In this document: piece by piece, positions 9,194 through 20,451 of the stretch | Position numbering within the stretch: the first letter of the stretch is position 1 | Layout: each line of letters opens with the position of its first letter | DNA from: Perkinsus olseni | Taxonomy: Eukaryota > Perkinsozoa > Perkinsida > Perkinsidae | Reading direction: 5' to 3' | DNA length: 22,340 nucleotides | Assembly (NCBI GenBank): GCA_013115135.1 | Contig: JABANP010000687.1 | Location: forward strand, 1 to 22,340 | Notes under the pieces: model-generated | What the model saw: only the letters and a program-made list of their open reading frames with translations | Database searches by the model: none | Told to the model about the DNA's origin: nothing | Translations under genes and position numbers: made by a program

Positions 9194-12100
9194 ATGAGTC
9201 GTCTCATGCAGTCTTCTCCCTGGCGGCCTCTTCTGGTGGGCGACTGCAACAAGAGGATAGCACGGAGCTTGTGCGTCACGAGTGGGTCGGAGATTGTGGA
9301 TAAGAGGAAACTGGACGTTGAACGCCTCCTTACTGCTGCAGATGTAATGCCAGGGGCTCGTAGTACTTCGAAACTTCACGGGGCGCGTATAAGAAGCCGC
9401 CGAAAGTGCAGGTTAATACTCCCTTTTGGAAGCCAAAGTGGCGACTGTTTCAGCACCAGTGTGTGGGCTAATTTGTTGCGCATTCCCCGCAGGTGTGGAG
9501 TTACTACACCCTCAACCGCTCACAGTGCCGTGGCTCGGATATTTGTCGCCTGTTGTGGGTCCTCGCCGGCGAAATGGAGCGTTCCACAAAAGACGAAAAG
9601 ATAACGGTACTGTTTGCCAAGCCCAGTCGATCGTGTGAGTTTGTCTGGCAGATTGTCAATCACAAATGCTTCATGCGGATACTCAACGACCTTATCCGCC
9701 GCGTTGACACTTTGCCCTTGGACTCTCTGGCTGTCGTCCCTCGAACACTGGTCAGGCTCAACTGGCGGGATATGGGCCTCTTCAAGGTATCCTGTGTTCC
9801 ACGTGACGGTTGTCGAAGCTGTTCCTCAGCATATTGAGTCTCCTATTATGACATTACTGCCGAGCATGACGACTAGCCAGATCACCGAGGTCACTCGTGC
9901 GTATGCGGACGTGCAGGCTGGTGGCAAGGCGTTCTGGGAGAGTATCATTAACAATGTGGCGCACAGGGTACTTCGGGCGGAGAAGTCACGCATTTGGGGA
10001 AGATTTCTCAGATCGAGCGGTTACAAACTATAGTTCTCAATACGCGCCAAGAGGACTCGCGGGCTCGTCCAAGAGACATGTTTTACTGTGTTCAGGCAGG
10101 AGAGTTCACCCCCCGTGATTTTGCTCACGTCTGCGTGTCAATGACCCGGAAGTCCTCACATAAACCCGTGCACTTCCTCAAGGGAGCATATCCTTTCTTA
10201 CTCTACCAGATGCAGCGGAAGGCCCATGCTATCGAGGACGTCGTCAGAATCCTGAGAGTGATGCCTACATTCCCGGGGCGAGGGTTGTTGAACTTTGCAG
10301 GTTTACGCTCGTTGGCCAGCTGGACTGATGAAGCAGACCAGTATGATAGAAGCTATCGCATCGCAGTTTTCTATTGAGGCTCTAGCTGGACTAACCGACC
10401 GTGATTTGGCGCAGGTGCTGGCATCCTTGGCGGCGTAAGATGTTGCTTCTTACACGCTTGAGAGCGTCAACAAGGGGCACCCTCTGCACAGGTTATGCGG
10501 TTCACGCGAGTATCCTTACAGGGAAGGCGCTGCAGTCTTCCACCGAGCCGAGCCCCTTATAGTTGAGCGGGTACCGGCCATGGATCACGGAAGCCTCTCA
10601 CGGATAGTCTTCGCCCTCAATGCTCATGGTCTAGGCAGCGAAGGTAGTATGGGTTGGAGACGGCTGGGTAGCCTTGGGGGCGGTGTATAAACTGAAGTCA
10701 CATGGAGGAAGGCGATTGTTCAGGACGCCACCCGAGGCCTTTCTAGGAAATTTCTGAGCCGCCGTTCTCTCGCGAACTGTATTACGAGGAAAAAAGTTCA
10801 CGCGTTCGATACTTCCATGAGTTTCTCGAGTGACGGCAGCTGTCGGGGTGCAGTATGAGGCAGCCCTTGGCGAGGGTGCGGACATCCCGAAAGGAACCAT
10901 TATTAGGTCTTTATCGATTGTTGCTGGATCGAAGCTTGGAAGTGGTGTCAGCGATGTCTCCGCGACAACTGTCGAATAACCTGAGAGTTTTCGGCGAACA
11001 AATCTGCAGCGGCAACGCTCGCAGAAAGGACGCTTTCATGGCCGAACGACATGGACGCCAGGTCGGTGATTAACACTTCTCGCTGGGTGGAGATATCACG
11101 GCTGCTACCTAAGATGAGCACCCTACCAGCATCGAGCACAGATGAGACTTGGTTCTTCGACGCCGCCGAGGCCACTGTGGTGAGGAAGATACGGGAATTC
11201 AAGAGTCTGGATGTCGTCGAGACTATAGTTGGGTGAGTTGATCTCTCTCGATGACGCGATCGGCATTGATCGGAGCGTTTTCGACGACTCGCTCTCTCTC
11301 TGCCGGGCAGCTTGTTCCTGTGCAGCTACGCTTATGCACGGACAGGGTCTATGCAGCTGTGGGCCGTTTTGGTGGAGGCGGCGAACCATCGTATTGCGAT
11401 CTTCAACGCCGAGCAAGCCTCGATGTTATGCTGGGCCTTCGCAGTGGTTCGGACGGGTGGCAAGCTGTTCCCTCAACTGCAGGTCACCGCACTTGAACGC
11501 CTCAACCAGGTGGGCCATCCTCTCGTCTCCATCGCAGTCTGTGGACTTCATTCTTCAGTTCTCGGCCTTCGGTCTCACGAATATGCTCTGGGCGTTTGCT
11601 GTGATGAAGAAGCTGGATCCAGACTTCTGCGAGACCATCCTCGGCGTGTTGACCCCAGAGGTCATCTCCTCCGACAGCCGATGCGCTCTTCTATTCCCCA
11701 CCCTACGAGAACTACAGGTGGGCACGACGGACTTGCTCAACATCACCGCTTGGCTCCCCTCAGGCCCTCCATCCGGACTTCGACCCCGCCGGGACAGAGA
11801 GGTACCTCCAGTACTGCCGCTCGCACTTCTGGAACCTGCAGCTTTCCGCCGCCCCCGGAGACGATCTCATGATCACGCTCAGCGATACTTTGATGACGAT
11901 CGACCGCCCTGGTGTTGGGCGTTACGACTTCGACGGCTTCCTCGTGGACATGTGGGTCCCCGGAATCCGGGCGGCTATCTTGGTGAGCTGCCGAGCCAAC
12001 ATGCATGCCAGAAGTCAGACTCCGACTGGCGATGCCATTCTGAGGCATCGGCATATGGTTCGAGGGACGAAGGGCCGGGTCATCCACGTCTGGGACCAGG

Positions 12101-12525
12101 AGTGGAACGAGATGGATGCCGAGCAGCGAGGCACCTTCTTACGGGAGCGGCTAGATCGATGGTCTGAAGAGGATGAAAGTAAAGAGCAAGAAGTGGTAGT
12201 GGGAGAGGGCCCCAGTGAAAGTCCGCCAGCTTCGCAGCCTGCCTTGAGCGCCACTGTGGAACGCATCCCGGATGAAGTGGATTTACTCAAGAAGCTTCAA
12301 GGGCAAATGAAGGAGGAGGCTGAAGCCGGTAACGCGCTGACGCCCGGGTTGTGCGCTGGCAGTCCGCAGGAGATGGTGAAGAGTCTTCGGCGGCAGAGAC
12401 GAGCGGCGAAGAGATGGAAAGAAATCGACACACCGGAGGATGAGCCAGCGAAGCTCCCATGGGAGACGAGAATGTGGGTGAAGGAACGGAAGGCGAGGCA
12501 CGCTGACCGAGAGGAGAATAAATAG
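9194..12525 (+). CDS. RAP-domain protein with helical (HPR/FASTK-like) repeats, 12 exons
   Basis: Exons: 9194-9343, 9493-9786, 9830-9955, 10012-10257, 10301-10434, 10492-10643, 10698-10795, 10854-10944, 11010-11232, 11311-11509, 11559-11717, 11764-12525. Introns are 43-78 nt, except 149 nt for the first. All phases match, giving 877 residues. Helix-A-like repeat segments recur: LDSLAVVPRTLVRLNW, DLAQVLASLAAL (about 307), SLSRIVFALNAHGL (351), QASMLCWAFAVV (540), GLTNMLWAFAVMKKL (576). Residues about 676-757 match a RAP domain: YDFDGFLVDMWVPGIRAAIL, a TGDAILRHRHMV core, then GRVIHVWDQEWNEMDAEQR and FLRERLDRW. In apicomplexans and algae, RAP proteins with such repeats bind organellar RNA, including fragmented mitochondrial rRNA. 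The domain has a nuclease-like fold, but I do not claim catalysis. The last 120 residues form a charged Glu/Arg/Lys tail, whose coding sequence is the part copied at 20.45 kb. The N-terminus (MSRLMQSSPWRPLL) is presequence-like. Weakest are the first exon join and the 11232/11311 intron (78 nt). Confidence 0.85.
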
Positions 12526-12675
12526 CCGCATGACTTTTCATAATTCATCCGCGTTTCCGCCGAATACAGTTTCTGATAACTTCCTGTGGTTCTTAGTTGG
12601 TTTCAATGACCACGGTTGAAAAAGTCGAAGTTGGATTGCACTTGCCAACGGGTTTGCGTGTGTCTGAGGGGGGGC
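12305..12675 (+). repeat. Donor copy (A) of a duplicated segment: RAP-gene 3' coding end plus 3' flank
   Basis: This segment covers the last 73 codons of the RAP gene, its stop TAG (12523-12525) and about 150 bp of 3' flank. It reappears in the same orientation at about 20452-20888. Similarity is high in the coding part and continues through the 3' flank (GCATGACTTTT, CAGTTTCTGATA, CAATGACCACGG, CGGGTTTGCGTG) up to a G-run. Because the RAP reading frame is intact only here, this copy is taken as the source. Confidence 0.8.
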
Positions 12676-13848
12676 GGTAGGTCCATCCGAGGTTACTAAC
12701 CTTCTCCCACCCCGACCGAGAGAACGCGGCAGAATCCTTTAAGCCGAGGACTCTGAAGAGCCTTACGCCCTCCGATGAGCTTAGCAGTCAACAGATTATA
12801 CATATCCCGAGGAAGGCTCATTGACAACTCCATGGCCGCTGTGCTAGAGACGCAGCGGATGTTCATAGAAGATTCCAGTGCATGTGCTGGGTTGGATTGG
12901 GTAGGACTCCTACCTCCAACCGTAGGAGGATTGAATCGTTCCGAGGGTCGCGTTAGGGGGAAGCGGTTGCCAGATGCGTCCAGCTCTGATGTACGGGAAG
13001 GTAGCGTACGGCCAAATTACTAAAAAGAAAAGGGCGAATACTTGACCACGGTCTCAGACGTATGCAACGTCGTTCATGCAAGCACTGACGAGGTCACCAA
13101 GCTCGAGTTTCCAACCTGGAGGCAGAGAATCAGCCTTGACGAGATCATACTGTCGCAAAACCGCATACTGGTCTTCCGCACCCGTAGCATCGGCAATCAG
13201 AGGCTACGAAGCACGGTGGGGAACATGGATTTCACCAAGTAGACCATGCTTTGGTTCAAACAAGCGTTTTCAGAGAACCATAAACTGCATGTAAGTCCTA
13301 CTTGATTTGCTATCGGAATTGCTTTGAGAGAAGCTTCTAGCTTATCATGGAGCTCCTTATCATGGACTACTGCCAGCGGCCAGCGAGGCAAAGCACACCG
13401 AAGTCATGGCATCGCGTCATGATGCTGCTTCATTAGGACCCTCAGTAATGTAGCAGCTTACCTTAGCAGAGCTATTAGTAGACGACTGCATAGTTTGGCT
13501 GTGTGCTCCCTCGAGCTGCTGCTCGTGCTCGAGCGCGACGCAACAATCAGGCAAGCTCGAACGAAACGTGCTGCACAATGCACGGAATGCAACTAATCAA
13601 TAACTACTAGCAGAACCCGTCGCTTCGCTCCGGGGTTCTCTAGCTCTTAGTCAGAGGGACCACGTCCCTCGCTACGCTCGGGGAATAGCAAGCTTTCTAC
13701 GTGTTGCTTGTAAGGTAAACGAAGCACTTATGAAAGAGGGGGAATCAATAGAGTTGGTCGGTCTGTCACGCAAAGAGAAAATGTGTGTAGGAAAGTCATA
13801 TTCCACCTTGACAATATGGCTCCGGCGAATAACTGAGATATCATCGGG
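12526..13848. other. Intergenic region; no gene supported
   Basis: After the duplicated 3' flank of the RAP gene I find no reading frame with coding character. Short hairpins are present: CTCGAGC paired with GCTCGAG near 13514, and GAGGGA paired with TCCCTC near 13660. Open frames of 60-80 codons at 12775-13023 and 13042-13242 show no signal peptide, domain or splice logic and are not annotated. Confidence 0.5.
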
Positions 13849-14442
13849 GTGTTCAGAAAAATTAGCCGGAATGAATTCTAGAAAGTATTCTTAGAACCGA
13901 ATCTAAGAATTTGATTCCTGATTCGTGTTCAGAAGACTCCATTCTCAAATATCTTGGAATGTATTCCAGAATCGATTCCGAAACGTGTTCAACGTATGAC
14001 ATTCTCAGAATGCATTCTTAGAATGGATTCCGCAAGCGTTTCATGCACAACGTCTGCTAGCCCACCCTCAAGCTCCTACCCCCCGACAGGCGTCGCCAGC
14101 AAAATTCAGCCGAATGGTCTACCGGAAGAGCGCCCGCTCGTTATCCGCGAGACCGTGAGGTCGATCCTTGGAAAGGGTGGGTCATGGATGTCGAGGAAAA
14201 CTTACACGTGTCAGGAATATTGCTACACGCTGCAAAATATTTGCTCAGAAAACGAGTTTCTCAAACCGAAATTTCGCATTCTGCAATGCGTTTCGGAAAA
14301 CATCCTGAAGTTCACTGAGCGCGGCCGGAATCCATTCTGGAACACTTTCCAGAATGTATTTCGGGACCAGCTGTCTGAACGCGATTTTGGTGTTTTGCAT
14401 TCTGGAATGTATTCTGAATCTTAGAATAGGTTCTCTGAACAC
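13849..14442. mobile_element. Foldback/MITE-like element built of GAATNNATTC-type palindromes
   Basis: The segment starts with GTGTTCAGA (13849-13857) and ends with its exact reverse complement TCTGAACAC (14434-14442). Just outside, CGGG and GCCG extend the match imperfectly. About 180 bp at each end are saturated with degenerate ATTCT/AGAAT palindromes such as CATTCTCAGAATG and ATTCTTAGAAT. The left arm contains two tandem degenerate units of about 60 bp (13913-13970 and 13975-14029), each with a GTGTTCA core. The middle (about 14040-14250) is of different composition and lacks a transposase. No clear target-site duplication is visible, so non-autonomous mobility is an inference from structure. 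Confidence 0.5.
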
Positions 14443-15921
14443 GCCGTATATCTCTGGACAATCGTCACAATCAGGCAGTTCACTATAACTTCATTGAACG
14501 TCTCCAGAAATAGTCTCAGAATGAATTAATAAGAAATTCTTATCTTCGGAATTTGAGTTTGATCGAACTAACCTGATCAATAGACTCTACTCCGCCCAGC
14601 CCAGGGCAAGGACTGTTCCATCCGGGATTGGCCACCCACAAAGCAGCTCTTCAAGAGCGCCTGCCGAAGAGCCGACGAACTGAACTTAAAGTACTGTCAG
14701 TGGCTCATCGAAGCCACGGCGCTAACGGTCGTGTGTAGCGGTATCGTGAGCCTCCAGGGTGGAGGTATGTAACAGACCGTGTGTTGCCTTCATGGCATTG
14801 TCCAGGACAGGCCGCACGTGTACCGGCTTCGTTCAAGCAGGGCAAGTATGCCTTAGTCGGTTTGCCTTATCATAACTGATAGACTGGTCAAGTACCGTTC
14901 GACGATTCATCGCAGTGTCTCCTCCTTTCGTCTCAGTCCACTGTATCCCAGGCTGGGATTCCCAGCTGTGTGTCGTGAATTGTCCACTCTTGTGTATGCC
15001 GGAGAACAGGCTGGATAATTCCTAAAATACGAGGGAGTCGTACAAATTGTGAGGAAGCATCGTTGCGTTTCTGGTTGCCCTATCGGGTTTCGGGTTTCCC
15101 ATCCCTGACTCCACCCGCAATCCATGGTTTTCACTGTTGCTTTAATCCGACAGTTGCGTGTGGTTCCGTGGATTTTGGACCTCTCACGTGGATTTTGGTC
15201 TCCTTTCGGGATAAGCTCTCGGAAAGAACGGTAGCCAAGAATAAATCTTTCGCGGTGTCGGAGCGTTTATACACATGCATGCGTGCCGATCGATAAACAG
15301 CGCATATACAATTGGTCAAGCTTAGGTTGCGTAAAAACCAGATTTTATCGACGTAGGAAATTTTTGAGGCCATGGGAGCTACAGGCCGAAATGCGTTGCA
15401 CATGTAGCTGAAGAGCTCAAGGGATGGCGGGGAGGGTGTGTCGTAAAAGCCGAAAAACTATCGAACGATTATGCGCTGATATGGGCATTTTTCACTCGGA
15501 CGCTATTTCTGTGTCGTTTTACCCCGGAAAAATACGCATAAACACGAGCGGTTTGACGTCAGTACACCGCAGCCGTAAATCGACCATAAGTGGAATTACT
15601 CCGTAAAATAGCGCAGACTATGATCTAGCTCGTCGGGGAAAAATTGGGTGGAAATCTGCTCTGGGCGAAGTGAAACCGAAACCTTGACGCACGATTGCTG
15701 CCCTCTTATCATAGTATAGATTGCAAAATGCAAGAATCGCTAGAAAATTGAGCGATGCGAAATTACGGTGGAGAAAGCTCGGTGACTCTGAGCAGCGTCA
15801 AGTCGGGTGCCCTCAAGAGCCAAAAGTCCTTTTCTTCGATACTATGAGGCCCCGTTTTGAGAGCGCTTCAGATTTTCTTCCTCGAGTTCTCCGAACACGG
15901 TTACCGCTCTTGAAATTCCAA
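14443..15921. other. Intergenic region; no gene supported
   Basis: About 1.5 kb with no convincing coding signal on either strand. CGTGGATTTTGG occurs twice within about 20 bp near 15170-15200. The composition becomes more AT-rich after 15300. It probably contains the promoter of the following gene candidate. Confidence 0.5.
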
Positions 15922-16762
15922 ATGCGCGTCGTCAACATCGGCTTGATTGCTGCTGCACTTCCCCCCACAACGGGATCTACAAGTGCTTCCAACACGGTGA
16001 GCCTTCTCGTGAGCATGAGCCTCGAGAATCTTACAATTCTTGCGCTCTTCACCCTTTCCTTCGATGGACAGGCCAACCTGTCGCCCACCAGCCCCGTTGA
16101 GCAGCCGCGTAGCTGCACTCTTACCGCGAATTACTCAGAAGAGGAAGGCCAATACATGAGTTTTCAACTCCTTGGTTCTAAGATCATACCTGTAAGGCAA
16201 GATGAAACCACCTTTCCAGTCGCAACATTTCAACCATCGCAAGAATCAATCGTCACCATCGAGTTCCCATCTTGGTTCAATCCACACGTTGGATACCTTC
16301 TCTCTCCTCTCGCTGTTTCCAGCGTTGGGCTTCAGTGACCGCAGAATACGACCAGGTGTCAGGGTACTACTTCGTAGATCAAGTTTCGGTTCAGCGAAGC
16401 AAACTGCCACGTATTCAAAAGAGTGGATGTTTAAGGAATATTGGGGTGCGATTGTATTGGATGTTGTTAGAGAGCTTCTGAGTGATGCCACCATTAGAGC
16501 CAAAGCTGAACAGGATGACTGGGATATTCTCGTAGATGAGGATGACACCGACAATATCCAAATGGCTTTCGCTGAGACGTTAATTATCGCCGTCGCCTCA
16601 GAGTGGAATGAGGAAGTGAAGTCCTACATTCCTATTCGGTCACCGTCTGAGAATTCATACCGTGAGATGAAGCGAAGTTTACGACCTGCGTTGCCACCGT
16701 CAATTGATTTTCCCGGAGCAGCCCAATGCCTTTCCATCAGTCCTTCATTCTTTACAAGATAA
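15922..16762 (+). CDS. Probable secreted-protein gene, exon structure uncertain
   Basis: The ATG at 15922 opens a hydrophobic N-terminus (MRVVNIGLIAAALPPTTGS) that resembles a signal peptide. The frame continues, with or without a possible 75-nt intron at about 15997-16071, into sequence of soluble beta-rich character (SCTLTANYSEEEGQYMSF; ESIVTIEFPSWFNPH). A possible 35-nt intron after FNPH leads in phase to RWASVTAEYDQVSGYYFVDQ. A further frame ending at 16762 (KEYWGAIVLDVVRELLSD; acidic ILVDEDDTDNIQ) looks coding, but I could not find a phase-consistent join to it. Upstream in-frame codons reach 15721, so a longer N-terminus starting at ATG 15844 is possible. I do not recognise the family. 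The signal peptide suggests export; everything else is open. Confidence 0.4.
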
Positions 16763-18346
16763 CGACAATGTTGATGTTACGCGGTAATGCTGATTTGATG
16801 AGGTGAAATGTCTTGCGCTGCAGTGAGGTACTTTCGTGCAGCACAGTTGCCAACTCTCAAGGTTCTCACCCTGGATTGACTGGACTTTTTCCCGGCAAGC
16901 CCAGGTCCCTCTCGATGTCCCAATTCGACGCATCTTGTCTTCCAGCTCCAGCTCAGCCAACGAAAACGACGACCGCCTCCGGGGAATCCTTGCTGACCCG
17001 CCAGGTCAGACGCGGCACCCCGGGACTTTTCTGCATTCAGCGATTTTCCTCCTCCCCAGTGGGGTGACCCCACATGACGTGATCCATGTCCCGTTGCGTG
17101 TCATACGTTCCTGTCCACAGGTGTCGTGACCTGGTAGCCCAGGTGAGTTTCCTGAGGCAACTAATCTGGAAATTTTCTTAGAAGGGGATTAGGGGTAATT
17201 TTCTGGCCGAGTCGGCAGTTAGGTGACTACTTGAGTCACTCAAGTTGAGTGTCCGAGTACTGAGGACACTGAAGATGAGTACTTCGTTGCCCTGAGTTAC
17301 GCCTGACTTGTAAAACGTCACTTTCTGATTAGATCACTGTGCTGCCTCGACGACTAGCGGCGGAGTTGTACTGGGTGGCACGCACAAATCGAGTGTAAGG
17401 AGTTCTTTCGCTCCCCTGGTAAGAGTCCTACCTACTCCACACGTGTGCAAAATGGGAATGACGGTCATAGAAGAATGCCTGACATCAAGGAGTACGAAGT
17501 AAAGCTGAAAAACCTCTTTCTCCACTCCCCCTGGACAATGTTGGACACAAGAGAATGTACGGAGGGATGCTGCGCTGGATGACAGCTTCCGCGCGCGATA
17601 AATTCGAGCGGAAGTAACAAACATTCTCCGGGGGATGCAGGGTTGGAGCGTGGACCCCTTGTAGGACTCCAGTACGTCACTCACGTCACCATCTGGCTCT
17701 CTACCAAGCCGACTTGCGCTCGTGCCAACCTTCGACGGTTTTGTATTTAGCGACACCCGGTTTCGGTCACCGGAAATCGATCCAGGGTCTTTCGAGTGAC
17801 AGGCGTGGTATTATGGTATCATCGTACCGATGAACTCTTACGGGGTTGATGGCATGTGTCTTTGCTATTCAAGGTTCCCGTTCATTGTCATAAATCTGCA
17901 TCATAACCTTGGGGACTTCACAACCCTACTTCCACTTTCAAGCTCATACACGAGGCTGTATATCAACATTAACTTGTCAGTTAACAAATTTATTAAGTTA
18001 GGACGGTGCACTCGGTTCTTCACAGACCGTCAGTCACCGTCATCCCAACGGTTGACCCCAACCATCTGAGACTGGGGGCTCTAACGCACCTGATAGTCGA
18101 AGCTGTATGGGCGGCTCACCTGGTTGTAGCAGTAGTGGCTCCGGCAGCGTCGAGAGCGGTAGCTAGCGACACCTGACAAATCGGCAGCGTTCCAGGTTTA
18201 TTCATCTTAGGGTTGGGCTAACTATCCACACGAGATTTCTGGTGTCTCTCAGACACTGTCTGGGGCAACACTCGTGAACTCGCGAGCAGTCAGCAAGCAC
18301 AAGGATGTATTTGATCGTCCACACAAAACGCCGTGCTCACTGATAC
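16763..18346. other. Intergenic region with short perfect palindromes; no gene supported
   Basis: About 1.6 kb without a supported gene. There is a 17-bp palindrome at 17229-17245 (8-bp arms), followed at 17248-17270 by a hairpin with 7-bp arms (AGTGTCC/GGACACT). A 140-codon minus-strand frame at 17334-17756 has no ATG start and no family character. The part nearest 18346 may hold the 3' UTR or a further exon of the minus-strand secreted-protein gene. Confidence 0.45.
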
Positions 18347-18970
18347 TCACCTGGGTAGCGCGGTAGGCCTCAGAATAGCGTAACGACCATTCTTCTCATC
18401 GAAGAACACTGCTCCATCATTTTTTCTGTCGAAAACTATATACCCAGAGAACCCAGCAGCTCTGTACTCAGTGTAAGAGGAGCCAGATGTGAGCTGGGCT
18501 GCATTCCACTAGACAACGCGGCCATCCTCAACGCGAATGTAGTCGGTTACGTCGAGGTCGCCCTTGTTGCTTCTGAAGTCCTCGGTGTCCCAACCACCTT
18601 GCTCGCGGTTCATCTCCCACAAAAAGATTCTTCGATTCCCGAAAGTGAGCGTAACTCTGCTTCCGGCTAGCTTCTCCTCGTCGGTGGTAAATTCCTTTCC
18701 CTTGCAAGTGTATCTCACTGGACCTTCCTCCTCGGCTTCGAAGGCCTTCGTCGCTGACCCATCCTCGACGAGGATCTTCTTCACCTTGCCCTCCTTGACC
18801 AGTGCACACATACTTCTCATCCTCCTCATGAATGATCTAACAGACTCACGCTTGAAGTTGCAGTACAGCTTCACCGGCATCGTCGACTCGCCTTCCCATG
18901 CCAAAGCAATGCAGGCGGTAGGAAGGTGCAGAAGCGCACCGATGAGGATGAGAGCTCGAAAGGACATCAT
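18347..18970 (-). CDS. Small secreted protein, 2 exons, family not recognised
   Basis: Exon 1 runs 18970-18551 (140 codons) and exon 2 runs 18508-18347 (53 codons plus TGA), giving 193 residues. The start is the first of two adjacent ATG codons. Residues 1-24 form a clear signal peptide (MMSFRALILIGALLHLPTAC then IALA), with likely cleavage before WEGEST. The mature part is charged, with Cys at 37, 55 and 89 and beta-rich stretches (RVTLTFGNRRIFLWEM; GYIVFDRKNDGAVFFDEKNG). Read without splicing, a TAG at 18511-18509 would end the protein after 153 residues. However, the same frame continues with obvious coding character, and a 42-nt GT-AG intron (18550-18509, donor GTAACC, acceptor TCTAG) removes the stop in phase 0. 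The 3' end may instead splice at the GTGAGT beginning at 18351 to a further exon. The protein is probably exported; its target is unknown. Confidence 0.6.
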
Positions 18971-20451
18971 GATCACAAGACCGCCTGTAAACGTATGAGC
19001 CTCATACGCGTACAGGCAGGCTCATACTATGAGGTCGGCACACGCTTCGTGTTCGTGAGAGTCCCACGCCGCACACGCTCCATGAGAGTCCCGTGATGTG
19101 TCTCACAATGACACTCAGCTGAAGAGACGGGTTAGCGAGAGCTTCTTCCTCAGCAGTCTCCTCAGCCGTCTCGTCAGCCGTCCTACCCACAACTGACCCG
19201 ACATGAATTTCGTAATGCATCACATGATGTGATTCACAGCGCTGCCGTCGCACACAGAGAATAATATTCAAGTTTCCCCCCTTCGCTGCCCTTTGAGTCT
19301 TCCTACCCTTCTCACCTATAAGGTATCTGGCGGAAGAGTGCCTTTACCATGACGATAATTGCTCAAATTCTTGCATGGTCAGTGTCAAACTTGCTTGTGC
19401 AATTGTCACTCTTGCCTGGTCACAAGTCTTGTCAAACTTGCACGGGAAATGGAGTACACAGCCGAACAACTTGACCAAGGCAGCTCGTCCCAGCTAGTCG
19501 GGTAGGTCCCCAGCGGCTCACAACAGTACCTACCCCTCCCCGTGACCAGCATCTCATCGAGGACTGCAGGATCTCTTACTGGTACAGTCTACATTCCGGG
19601 CAGAGGAAGTCCCAAGGCAGCACTGTGACGTCTACACTGTGACGATTGGTACGATGGAACAGCAGGAGGCCAGTCGATTCGGGGTATGGGAACAGGGGTG
19701 CCGTCACGCGCATGATGCGCGGTGCCTCGAGTAAAGGTCGTAAGCGATTGAATGACGCAGGTTTCGATGACGACTGCTCCAGGCCAATTGTGCTCTATTT
19801 CCCTGTGCATCTACCGCAGGTGGATAGATACTAACCCGGCAATCGCTCACGGAATAGCAGTGAGGGAATAGGCTACATTGCGTGGCTCCCCGTCACTGGG
19901 CAGAACACGACAGGGCAATCTGCGGTTGCGGACACGTAGCTCAAGAACCTTAGTTGTTACATGCAATCGATCAACTCCGCGAATACCTCAACCATCGGCT
20001 GGTGCGACGAAGGTGAAAGCCGAAAGTAACAAACCTCCCCGGCAATACAGACTTATTCCACATCAACGACGTTTTAGCATGATATGAGATGATGAGAAAT
20101 TTTTTTATCGGAGCGCCATGATCGCCATGATGATCAGCTTACCCGACCCTTTGATATCCGGCAAAGATATACCGAGAGACAGTTCACATCACTACTGCGC
20201 AATATACTGTACCCATACGAGTCGTATTGACGGCCGCATGATAGTCATAAGGTAACTCATCAATCAAGACTGTTGCCTAATGCCCCGTGAGGCAGCAGTC
20301 GCACTTCAGGAAACCGCCGCCGCACGCGGGCATGTACATCCAGTAGTGGGTCATGAAGAATAGCCCTCCCCAGCAATCCCTGCGAGCGTTACAAACAATT
20401 GCGTTGTAATTGAGGCCTCTAACAACGATGTCATCATTAGAAAACAGTGGA
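18971..20451. other. Intergenic region with small inverted and direct repeats; no gene supported
   Basis: About 1.5 kb. CGTATGAG/CTCATACG forms a hairpin near 18990, just upstream of the secreted-protein gene and so within its probable promoter. ATCACAT/ATGTGAT forms another near 19220. CTTGCNTGGTCA-like phrases and GTCAAACTTGC recur within about 100 bp at 19370-19445. No reading frame shows domain, signal-peptide or splice evidence. Confidence 0.45.

Noticed and set aside
10258..11113. Several apparent frameshifts suggesting that the RAP gene is a pseudogene
   Set aside because: Introns at 10258-10300, 10644-10697, 10796-10853 and 10945-11009 join all parts in phase and give family-like protein throughout.
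17334..17756. 140-codon minus-strand open frame
   Set aside because: Begins at GTG with no ATG near its start; composition and context give no sign of a protein family.
18130..18230. Possible duplicate of exon 2 of the secreted-protein gene (a WNAA-like start on the minus strand)
   Set aside because: Similarity is limited to a few codons, there is no AG acceptor at the right place, and nucleotide identity is near what chance could give.
18509..18511. Stop-codon readthrough (TAG recoding) in the secreted-protein gene
   Set aside because: A 42-nt intron with GTAACC donor and TCTAG acceptor removes the TAG in phase 0; recoding is the less simple explanation.
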